DNA of 5,491 bases from an archaeon (lineage in GTDB: Archaea > Nanobdellota > Nanobdellia > SCGC-AAA011-G17 > GW2011-AR17). Shown here piece after piece: positions 1-5,491 of the stretch. The translations under genes and the position numbers were made by a program. The stretch lies in assembly GCA_023245975.1 (NCBI GenBank), contig JAHFJF010000055.1:1-5491 (forward strand), in the 5' to 3' direction. Each line of letters begins with the position of its first letter. Position 1 is the first letter of the stretch. A model generated the notes under the pieces. That model had not been told where the DNA came from. It did not search any database and saw only the letters and a program-made list of their open reading frames with translations.

Positions 1-1990
1 AGATGAAAAGGAAAGGGGAATAACCATAGATGCAGCAAATGTATCAATGGTGCACGAAGTTGACGGCTATGAATACTTGATTAATTTAATAGACACTCAA
101 GGCCATGTTGATTTTGGAGGAGAGGTAACAAGAGCAATGAGGGCAGTAGACGGTGCAGTAACTTTATGCTGCGCAGTTGAAGGAATAATGCCTCAGACAG
201 AAACTGTATTGAGGCAAGCACTAAGAGAAAGGGTAAGGCCGGTATTGTTCATCAACAAGGTTGACAGGCTAATCAGGGAAGTAAAATTAACTCCTGAACA
301 GATGGTTGCAAAGTTTACCATGCTTATTTCTGAGATTAACAGGCTTATAGAACAGATAGCCCCGGATGAATACAAGCAGAAATGGAAAGTAAATGTACAG
401 GACGGCTCAGTCGCTTTCGGCTCAGCATTCCAGAAATGGGCTCTGAGCTTTCCTTATATGCAGAAGACAGGATTAAATTTCAAGGATGTAATTGAGGCTG
501 TCGGCTCAGAAAATACTGAAAAGATAAAAGAACTTTCACACAAAGCGCCATTGCACCATGTAATACTTAATATGGTCGCAAAGCACAGCCCGAATCCTAG
601 AGATGCTGCCGCATACAGAGTCCCTAAACTATGGCATGGTGATTTGGAATCAGATGTTGGCAAGGCTTTATTGAGCTGCGACCCTAATGGGCCGATAGTA
701 TTCGTCGCAACAAAGATAGTAATGGACAAGCATGCAGGAGAAGTTGTAGCAGGAAGATTATTTTCTGGAACAGTGCATATTGGTGATGAAGTTGTATTAA
801 ACATGGCCAAGAAGGACGTAAGATTGCAGCAGGTATCTGTCTATAAAGGTGCACAGAGAGTTTCATTGGATGCTATTCCTTCAGGAAATATTATTGGATT
901 GGTAGGATTGAAAGGGGTATTCTCAGGAGAGACTGTATCTTCTCTGCCGGTTGAGCCTTTTGAAGCCATCAAGCACATTTTCGAGCCGGTAATAACTAAA
1001 TCAATAGAAGCAAAATCAGCAGCCGATCTGCCTAGGCTTGTTGAAGTATTGAAGATGGTATCTAAAGAAGATCCGACAATCAAGATAGAGATTAATGAAG
1101 AGACAGGAGAGAACTTAATATCCGGCATGGGCGAATTACACTTGGAAGTAATTGAAAACAGGATGAGGACTGAGAAAGGAATAGATGTTAAAACATCACA
1201 ACCAATTGTCGTTTATAGAGAGACTGTCTTGAGAAAATCAGGCATTGCAGAAGGAAAAACCCCTAACAAGCACAACAGGTTTTACTTTACAGTGGAGCCT
1301 ATGCCAGAGTTCTTGATTAACGCAATCAAGGCTGGCGAGATTCCAGAGATGAGGCTTAGGAAAAAGGATATTCCTGTATTTGACAAGCTTGTTGCACTTG
1401 GAGTTTCTGCAAAAGAGTCAAGGAACTACCAGCAGGTCTACAAAGGGAATGCACTTGTTGATGATACTAAAGGCATTGTACAGATTGGGGAAGTAATAGG
1501 TTTGATAATGGATGGCTTTGAGCAGGTAATTGATTCAGGCGGATTGGCTGGGGAACCATGCACGAAGATGCTTGTCAGGCTGAATGACTGCTCACTGCAC
1601 GAAGATGCAATACATCGTGGGCCTGCACAGGTATATCCTGCTGTAAGGGAAGGAATAAGGGCAGCAATTTTAGATGCAAAGCCATCTTTATTTGAGCCAA
1701 TCCAGATAATGCAGATAGAAGCTTCAGTTGATTACATGGGAGACATTTCAAGATTGATCAGCAATAAGAGGGGGCAATTGTTATCAATGGACCAGCAGGG
1801 CGAGCATATCGCTGTAAAGGCAGCCATGCCTGTAGCTGAGCTAATTGGATGGTCATCCGATTTGAGAAGCGCAACTTCTGGAAGAGGCTCAAGCTTTGTT
1901 GTTGACCAGAGATTCGATAAATTGCCTGAATCGTTGCAAAATAAGGTAATCAACCAGATAAGGCAGAGAAAAGGAATGCCTTTGCTGTAA
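1..1990 (+). CDS. fusA: Translation elongation factor EF-2 (archaeal type), 5'-truncated by window edge
   Basis: GTPase that drives translocation of tRNA and mRNA on the archaeal ribosome. The reading frame is open from base 2, so the gene starts outside the window; the ATG at 47 is internal. About 662 residues are present, against roughly 730 for the family, so about 65-70 N-terminal residues including the P-loop are missing. Visible, numbering from the base-2 codon: switch I/G2 (ERGITI, residues 4-9), G3 (DTQGH, 31-35), G4 (NKVD, about 85-88) and a G5-like GSA near 140. Domain II begins near 226, domain III near 325, and domain IV carries DAIHRGPAQ. His538 (codon 1613-1615) is the expected diphthamide acceptor. 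Domain V ends in RQRKGMPLL. G3 is odd: the family has Pro where this has Gln (98-100). Unlike the classical archaeal str cluster, no tuf gene follows; a convergent gene begins 2 bases later. Confidence 0.97.
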   Translation, partial: DEKERGITIDAANVSMVHEVDGYEYLINLIDTQGHVDFGGEVTRAMRAVDGAVTLCCAVEGIMPQTETVLRQALRERVRPVLFINKVDRLIREVKLTPEQMVAKFTMLISEINRLIEQIAPDEYKQKWKVNVQDGSVAFGSAFQKWALSFPYMQKTGLNFKDVIEAVGSENTEKIKELSHKAPLHHVILNMVAKHSPNPRDAAAYRVPKLWHGDLESDVGKALLSCDPNGPIVFVATKIVMDKHAGEVVAGRLFSGTVHIGDEVVLNMAKKDVRLQQVSVYKGAQRVSLDAIPSGNIIGLVGLKGVFSGETVSSLPVEPFEAIKHIFEPVITKSIEAKSAADLPRLVEVLKMVSKEDPTIKIEINEETGENLISGMGELHLEVIENRMRTEKGIDVKTSQPIVVYRETVLRKSGIAEGKTPNKHNRFYFTVEPMPEFLINAIKAGEIPEMRLRKKDIPVFDKLVALGVSAKESRNYQQVYKGNALVDDTKGIVQIGEVIGLIMDGFEQVIDSGGLAGEPCTKMLVRLNDCSLHEDAIHRGPAQVYPAVREGIRAAILDAKPSLFEPIQIMQIEASVDYMGDISRLISNKRGQLLSMDQQGEHIAVKAAMPVAELIGWSSDLRSATSGRGSSFVVDQRFDKLPESLQNKVINQIRQRKGMPLL

Positions 1991-1992
1991 GC

Positions 1993-2676
1993 TTAAACTT
2001 CGATTATTAGAAGATTTGTTTTCAGTTTAAATTTAATATTTATCTTTTTAACTTCTGTTATGGCCGCTGCATCTCCATCTATTAGCTCTTTCCCTGAGAT
2101 TTCTACTGCCCCCTCTATGACAAATAAATATAATCCCTTCTTAGTTTTGTATGATATTTCTTTATACTTGTCAAAATTACCTAATGATAGTGTGGCATCC
2201 TGATGAATATAAAGTGCCTTATCACTTTTCTTGCCAGAGATAATTTTACATAATTTATTCTTTTTCAAGATGAATTTTTTTTGCTCATAGCTTGGCTTCA
2301 ATCCTTTTTCTTTTGGCAATATCCAGATCTGCAGCAAATGAGTTTTTTTCTTGTTTGAATGATTGAATTCGGAATGTAAAATTCCAGTGCCTGCTGACAT
2401 TGTTTGAACTTCTCCGGCTTTTATTATGCCGTGATTTCCCATGCTGTCCTTGTGCTCAACTGCTCCTTCCAACACAATAGTGACTATCTCCATATTTTCA
2501 TGCGGATGGGCTGGAAAGCCTTTGCTTGGCTCAATATAATCCTCATTCAAGACAAGAAGGGGACCAAATCCCATTTTTTCTGGATTGAAATATTCTCCAA
2601 AACTGAAACTATGCATTGTCCTTAGCCAGCCATGATTAGCGCTGCCCCTGTCTTTTGATTTTTGTATTTCTATCAT
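1993..2676 (-). CDS. Pirin family protein, YhhW-like quercetin 2,3-dioxygenase type bicupin
   Basis: A 227-residue cytosolic bicupin of the pirin family, close in length and motif order to E. coli YhhW (about 231 residues), which has quercetin 2,3-dioxygenase activity in vitro; the physiological role of such proteins is mostly unknown. The N-terminal cupin has the ANHGWL and HSFSFGEYF signatures (residues 13-30), the metal motif HPHENME (57-63) and SAGTGILHSE (94-103). This gives a full His57, His59, His101, Glu103 metal set. The C-terminal cupin (about 150-227) is more diverged, Lys-rich and AT-rich (28% GC over 2101-2280). The start at 2676 was chosen because MIEIQKSKDRG matches the family N-terminus and a TATA element lies about 25 bases upstream. 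A frame open to 2871 would add 65 residues unlike pirins that run antisense through the PHP gene. The gene is divergent from PHP and convergent with EF-2. The real substrate is unknown. Confidence 0.9.
   Translation of the reverse strand: MIEIQKSKDRGSANHGWLRTMHSFSFGEYFNPEKMGFGPLLVLNEDYIEPSKGFPAHPHENMEIVTIVLEGAVEHKDSMGNHGIIKAGEVQTMSAGTGILHSEFNHSNKKKTHLLQIWILPKEKGLKPSYEQKKFILKKNKLCKIISGKKSDKALYIHQDATLSLGNFDKYKEISYKTKKGLYLFVIEGAVEISGKELIDGDAAAITEVKKINIKFKLKTNLLIIEV
2015..2049 (+). terminator. Possible T-rich terminator of EF-2 transcript
   Basis: After the EF-2 stop the plus strand has several T-runs (TTGTTTT at 2016-2022, TTTTT at 2045-2049) with no strong hairpin. Archaeal transcription often ends at such T-runs. 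They lie inside the 3' end of the convergent pirin gene, which is locally AT-rich anyway, so this is a weak call. Confidence 0.3.
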
Positions 2677-2700
2677 TATATACTGGTATTTCAATTGGAT

Positions 2701-2713
2701 TATAATACTTTTC
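2701..2713 (-). promoter_or_regulatory. Archaeal TATA/BRE element for the pirin-like gene
   Basis: Read on the minus strand this is GAAAAG followed by TATTATA-like sequence, which resembles a purine-rich BRE and a TATA box. The TATA part lies about 24-31 bases before the ATG at 2676, the spacing expected for a leaderless archaeal transcript that starts at or next to the start codon. A second AT-rich stretch directly touching the ATG is too close to serve. Assigned by eye only. Confidence 0.5.
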
Positions 2714-2716
2714 AAG

Positions 2717-2755
2717 CATAAGCTTTTTATACCATCTAGTAAAATCAAGCTTATG
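2717..2755. repeat. Inverted repeat spanning the PHP promoter and start codon
   Basis: The arms CATAAGCTT (2717-2725) and AAGCTTATG (2747-2755) are perfect 9-bp inverted complements with a 21-base spacer that contains most of the PHP TATA box. CAAG at 2713-2716 also pairs with CTTG at 2759-2762 if three bases on the right side are skipped, which extends the symmetry. Arm centres are 30 bp apart, near three helical turns. This could be an operator for a dimeric regulator, or chance in AT-rich DNA. The right arm includes the ATG, so coding constraint limits part of it. Confidence 0.5.
2724..2731 (+). promoter_or_regulatory. Archaeal TATA box for the PHP-domain gene
   Basis: TTTTTATA is close to the archaeal TATA consensus and lies 22-29 bases before the ATG at 2753. 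Since TATA boxes centre about 26 bases before the transcription start, the mRNA would begin at or near the A of the ATG. This agrees with the lack of a Shine-Dalgarno sequence. It sits in the loop side of the inverted repeat listed separately. Confidence 0.55.
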
Positions 2756-3379
2756 AAACTTGATTGCCACCTGCACACGAAATATTCTGCTGATTCACTG
2801 ACATCATTGGAAGATTTTCGCAGGCAGTGCCTGAAGAAGAAGATAATGCCTATCATTACCGACCATAACACGATAGAAGGCGCTCTGAGATATAAAAAAA
2901 TTTACCGTGACGTAATTATCGGTGAAGAGATAAAGACAAATCGCGGAGACTTGATTGGGATATTCTTGAATGAGGCATTGCCTAAAGACATAGATTTGCT
3001 TGAAGCATTGGACACGATCAAATCTCAGGGTGCAATATCTTATGTTCCGCATCCTTTTGATGATATGAGAAGGTCTGCAGTTAAAGTCATAGATTTCAAG
3101 GCTGATATAATAGAAGTTTTTAATTCAAGAGTTATTAAACAACAGTACAACAGAATGTCCGAAGATTTTGCTGTCAAGAATAGTTGGTTAAAGGCAGTCG
3201 GGTCAGATGCGCATTTGCCTTCTGAGATTGGGACTTCTTATGCTGAAATAGAAGATTTTAATTCTCCTAAAGAATTCTTGAAAAACTTGAAGAAAGCCAA
3301 ACTTGTTAAAAGGCCAAGCCCGATTTACGTTCATGCTGTTACTAAGATTGTAAAGCCTTGGAAGAAGTTAATCTCTTAA
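2753..3379 (+). CDS. Stand-alone PHP-domain metal-dependent phosphoesterase
   Basis: A 208-residue protein of the PHP (polymerase and histidinol phosphatase) superfamily, the group that includes the small COG0613-like phosphoesterases; members hydrolyse phosphate esters with a di- or trinuclear metal centre. The metal-ligand motifs occur in canonical order: HLH (His6, His8), Asp14 in YSAD, TDHNT (Asp37, His38), GEEIKT (Glu59), HPFD (His100), EVFNSR (121-126) and GSDAH (Asp152, His154). All expected ligands appear intact, so it should be active. The C-terminal tail (SPIYVHAVTK, about 189-198) resembles the PHP-associated C-terminal segment. ATG 2753 is supported because the first metal motif normally begins within a few residues of the N-terminus and a TATA element sits 22 bases upstream; no Shine-Dalgarno is seen. 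The last 12 bases overlap the end of galE on the other strand. The substrate cannot be told from sequence; a nucleotide or RNA 5'-end phosphoesterase and a sugar-phosphate phosphatase are both possible. Confidence 0.9.
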   Translation: MKLDCHLHTKYSADSLTSLEDFRRQCLKKKIMPIITDHNTIEGALRYKKIYRDVIIGEEIKTNRGDLIGIFLNEALPKDIDLLEALDTIKSQGAISYVPHPFDDMRRSAVKVIDFKADIIEVFNSRVIKQQYNRMSEDFAVKNSWLKAVGSDAHLPSEIGTSYAEIEDFNSPKEFLKNLKKAKLVKRPSPIYVHAVTKIVKPWKKLIS

Positions 3380-4303
3380 TATCCTATATGCCAAAGCACT
3401 ATGAACAATAGATTTCAATCCGTGTTTTGGCTCCCAGCCTAATTCTAATTTTATTTTTTCGATAGAAGCTACTAATTCTGCAGGGTCTCCTTCTCTTCTT
3501 GACCCGAACTCTATTTCCAAATCTCTTCCAATGATCTCTTTTGCAACATCTATAACTTCCAATACTGAATATCCAATTCCAGAACCGATATTGTATACGT
3601 TAAATCCTGGCTTCATCTTATCTAAAGCCAAGACATGGGCATCTGCAATGTCCAAGACATGAATAAAATCCCTTACACAGGTTCCATCTTTTGTTGGGAA
3701 ATCATTGCCATTAACCTTGAAAGACTTTTTCTCAATTGCAGCGTTTATCAATAACGGTATGAAATGAGTTTCTGGAGAATGCCTCTCGCCTAATGAATAC
3801 GCGGAGCCTGAAGCGTTGAAAAATCTTAACGAAACAGAATTAAGGCCCAAGCTGGAACAGCTTTCTAGCAGCTCTTCCGACATTAATTTTGTCTTGCCAT
3901 AATGGTTTATAGGATTCTTGACGGCATCCTCAGATATTGGAACAGTTTCAGGCTGGCCATAAACTGCTGCAGATGAAGCATAAACGAGATTCTTGACATT
4001 GTTTCGAAGCATTGCACTAACCAAATTGACAGTATTGCAGAAATTGTTCTGGTAATATTTCAACGGCTCACGCATTGATTCGCTAACTTCAATGTATCCT
4101 GCTAGATGGATTACTGCGTCTATTCTCTTGGACTTGAATATCTTCTCAAGCAAATTTGTATCAGCTAAGTCCCCTTGGAAATTTCCAGGAACATTGGAGC
4201 GCGGGTTGTTGTCAAGGACAAATGGGTTATGGCCTTTCTCCATTAATTTCTTTGTGATTACACTTCCTATATAGCCTGCGCCACCTGTGACAAGTATGTT
4301 CAT
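3368..4303 (-). CDS. galE: UDP-glucose 4-epimerase (extended SDR family)
   Basis: Interconverts UDP-glucose and UDP-galactose, possibly also the N-acetylated forms, with bound NAD in the cytosol. It has 311 residues, slightly shorter than the usual 325-340. The Rossmann glycine motif is TGGAGYIGS (6-14), with Asp31 at the end of strand 2 as expected for NAD. HLAG lies at 66-69 and the catalytic triad is Ser111 (in SSAAVYG), Tyr135 and Lys139 (YGKTK). Substrate-side motifs are typical of GalE: LRFFNASG (159-166), SPETHFIPL (176-184), VRDFIHVLDIADAH (210-223) and RREGDPAELVAS (269-280). The residue aligned by eye with the E. coli Tyr299 / human Cys307 gate is Leu277. The ATG at 4303 overlaps the upstream dehydrogenase stop as ATGA, which suggests translational coupling; only a weak GTGA-like Shine-Dalgarno precedes it. 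It is the second gene of the pair. Other NDP-sugar epimerases are less likely given these motifs. Confidence 0.94.
   Translation of the reverse strand: MNILVTGGAGYIGSVITKKLMEKGHNPFVLDNNPRSNVPGNFQGDLADTNLLEKIFKSKRIDAVIHLAGYIEVSESMREPLKYYQNNFCNTVNLVSAMLRNNVKNLVYASSAAVYGQPETVPISEDAVKNPINHYGKTKLMSEELLESCSSLGLNSVSLRFFNASGSAYSLGERHSPETHFIPLLINAAIEKKSFKVNGNDFPTKDGTCVRDFIHVLDIADAHVLALDKMKPGFNVYNIGSGIGYSVLEVIDVAKEIIGRDLEIEFGSRREGDPAELVASIEKIKLELGWEPKHGLKSIVHSALAYRILRD
3448..3459 (+). terminator. Possible poly-T terminator of PHP gene transcript
   Basis: The plus strand has ATTTTATTTTTTC here, with an uninterrupted T6 at 3454-3459, about 70-80 bases beyond the PHP stop and inside the antisense galE coding region. 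The same bases encode Lys/Ile codons of galE, so the run may be only coincidental. Confidence 0.28.
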
Positions 4304-5491
4304 CTCTTCACATCCGGCCTTCCAACTGAGAAATAATCAAAGCCAAGCTTCCTTATCAAAGAAACATCATATAGGTCTTTGCCGTCGAAGATTGAAGGTT
4401 GTTTTAGCTCTTTCTTGATATGTTCAAAATCTGGGCTAAGGAATTCTGGCCATTCCACAGTTATTAGCAAAGCATCACTATCTTTTAATGCGTCTTCTTT
4501 TTTGCTACAGAAAAATAGTCCTTTATTTTCTGGCTTGCACCCAAGTAGCTTAGAAAGCTCTGCTTTTGCAGCATCTATAGCGGCTGGGTCGTAGGCCATT
4601 ATTTTTGCACCATCAGCAACAAGCTCTATAATTGAAGGGATAGAAGCAGCCCCTCTGACATCATTAGTATCAGGCTTGAATGAAAGCCCCCAAATAGCAA
4701 TTGTCTTATCGTCTAATTTCCCTGAGAAGTATTCTCTAATTCTATTTACCATTATTTTTCGTTGATAATCATTTTTTAAAATTGCTTGCTCCAGCCATTC
4801 TGCTGAAGAAAATAGCTCGGCTTCTTCCATTGTTTTAGCCAATGCGCTGACATCTTTCTCAAAACAGCTGCCGCCGAATCCCAACCCAGCATGGACAAAT
4901 TTTCCAATTCTGTTATCATGCTTTATTGCTTTTTTTATCTTGTCCCAATCCCCGCCAAGGCGCCTTGATAGTTCTGCAAACTTGTTTGTTGCATCTACCT
5001 GCAGTGCAAGGTAGGCATTTGCCACGTACTTGCATAATTCTGCACTGACATTGTCCATAACTTCGACAGGTGTGTTCCATCTGCTGATTATAGGGTGATA
5101 TATGCTGCGAACATGCTGGACAGCAATATCATCCTCAGCGCCAATAACTATCCTGGATGGCTGCTTGCAATCTTTCACTGCCCGGCCTTGTGCCATAAAT
5201 TCTGGATTTGACACAACATAAAATGGTTTTTTCGTTTTTTTATGGATTATACTGGATACTTCTTTGTGTGTGTTAACTGGAACTGTGCTTTTCAAGACTA
5301 TAAGATGGTTTATCCCATTGCATGAATTGATGGCATCGCCAATTTCTTCTGTAACTTTATAAACATAAGACAAGTCCGGATGGCCCGTGCTTGATGTTGG
5401 GGTGCCCACAGTTATGAACAATGCAGAGTAATCTTCAACTGCCTTTTTAATATCAGTAGAGAACTTTAACCTTCCATTATCATAATTAATC
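4300..5491 (-). CDS. UDP-glucose 6-dehydrogenase, N-terminus beyond window edge
   Basis: Oxidises UDP-glucose to UDP-glucuronate with two NAD+. The frame is open to the right edge. Reading beyond the TTG at 5421 gives 23 more residues that fit the family (GRLKFSTDIKKAVED), so that TTG is an internal Leu codon. About 396 residues are visible and some 50 are missing, including the first Rossmann glycine motif. Visible, numbering from codon 5421: VGTP (5-8), KSTVPV (44-49), SNPEF (71-75), Lys131 and Asn135 in the central helix (CKYVANAYLA), then GFGGSCFEKD with catalytic Cys186 (codon 4864-4866) and Asp190. The C-terminal nucleotide-binding domain begins near 238 (IAIWGLSFKPDTND). GFGGSCF favours UDP-glucose over UDP-ManNAc dehydrogenase. 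Odd: SNPEF is followed by M-A-Q-G where relatives have x-x-E-G, so an active-site Glu is Gln78 here. It is first of the visible operon pair, with its stop overlapping the galE start by 4 bases. Confidence 0.94.
   Translation of the reverse strand, partial: INYDNGRLKFSTDIKKAVEDYSALFITVGTPTSSTGHPDLSYVYKVTEEIGDAINSCNGINHLIVLKSTVPVNTHKEVSSIIHKKTKKPFYVVSNPEFMAQGRAVKDCKQPSRIVIGAEDDIAVQHVRSIYHPIISRWNTPVEVMDNVSAELCKYVANAYLALQVDATNKFAELSRRLGGDWDKIKKAIKHDNRIGKFVHAGLGFGGSCFEKDVSALAKTMEEAELFSSAEWLEQAILKNDYQRKIMVNRIREYFSGKLDDKTIAIWGLSFKPDTNDVRGAASIPSIIELVADGAKIMAYDPAAIDAAKAELSKLLGCKPENKGLFFCSKKEDALKDSDALLITVEWPEFLSPDFEHIKKELKQPSIFDGKDLYDVSLIRKLGFDYFSVGRPDVKR

Noticed and set aside
47..49. ATG at 47 as the start of EF-2.
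   Set aside because: The frame continues upstream to the window edge and encodes the conserved switch I sequence ERGITI, so this Met is internal.
193..1953. Several minus-strand open frames of 60-118 residues across the EF-2 gene.
   Set aside because: They are antisense to a highly conserved coding region, have no recognisable domain and no promoter-like context.
2404..2625. A 73-residue plus-strand open frame inside the pirin gene.
   Set aside because: It lies opposite the conserved metal-binding cupin and shows no family features; it is a shadow frame.
2677..2871. A 65-residue N-terminal extension of the pirin-like protein (frame open to 2871 on the minus strand).
   Set aside because: The extension has no likeness to pirins, runs antisense through the well-supported PHP gene, and the ATG at 2676 matches the family N-terminus with a suitably placed TATA element.
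2804..3052. An 82-residue minus-strand open frame inside the PHP gene.
   Set aside because: It is antisense to the PHP metal motifs and has no support of its own.
4092..4594. Plus-strand open frames of 60 and 71 residues opposite galE and the dehydrogenase.
   Set aside because: Both lie antisense to conserved enzyme segments and have low-complexity composition without motifs.
5419..5421. TTG as a start for a 373-residue dehydrogenase.
   Set aside because: The 23 codons upstream to the window edge encode conserved family sequence; this is an internal Leu in the strand before VGTP.
1..5491. CRISPR arrays, tRNA genes, insertion sequences or toxin-antitoxin pairs.
   Set aside because: No regularly spaced repeats, cloverleaf-like sequence, transposase or terminal repeats were seen; nearly every base is assigned to five recognisable genes.

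Overview
This 5.5 kb window looks like chromosomal DNA from an archaeon. The key evidence is a translation elongation factor of the archaeal/eukaryotic EF-2 type, with the diphthamide-acceptor loop DAIHRGPAQ. Two divergent genes also have archaeal-style TATA elements about 22-30 bases before their ATGs and no Shine-Dalgarno sequence. Moderate-to-low GC (about 28% in the most AT-rich part of the pirin gene), tight packing and the style of the EF-2 suggest a small-genome lineage such as DPANN (Woesearchaeota/Pacearchaeota-like). That placement is inference and was not tested by phylogeny.

Layout, left to right. (1) The 3' nine-tenths of the EF-2 gene, plus strand, entering at the left edge and ending at 1990. 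(2) A pirin/quercetinase-type bicupin gene on the minus strand (1993-2676), convergent with EF-2 and only 2 bases away. (3) A 76-base divergent promoter region (2677-2752) with a TATA element for each strand and a 9-bp perfect inverted repeat that ends on the next start codon. (4) A small stand-alone PHP-domain metallophosphoesterase, plus strand (2753-3379). (5) On the minus strand, UDP-glucose 4-epimerase (galE, 3368-4303), whose end overlaps the end of the PHP gene by 12 bases. (6) Upstream of galE in the same operon, a UDP-glucose 6-dehydrogenase (4300-5491) that runs off the right edge. It is joined to galE by a 4-base ATGA stop/start overlap.

How the genes relate. The dehydrogenase and galE are a translationally coupled pair that share UDP-glucose and should supply UDP-glucuronate and UDP-galactose (or N-acetylated relatives) for surface glycans. 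The pirin-like and PHP genes share one divergent control region but have no evident common pathway. EF-2 is an independent housekeeping unit. All intervals are accounted for; the only non-coding stretch longer than two bases is the 76-base divergent region.

I found no mobile element, CRISPR array, RNA gene or clearly novel system. The points worth a second look are two substitutions in normally conserved catalytic motifs (Pro to Gln in the EF-2 G3 motif; Glu to Gln in the dehydrogenase active site), the inverted repeat over the PHP promoter, and a leucine at the substrate-gate position of GalE.
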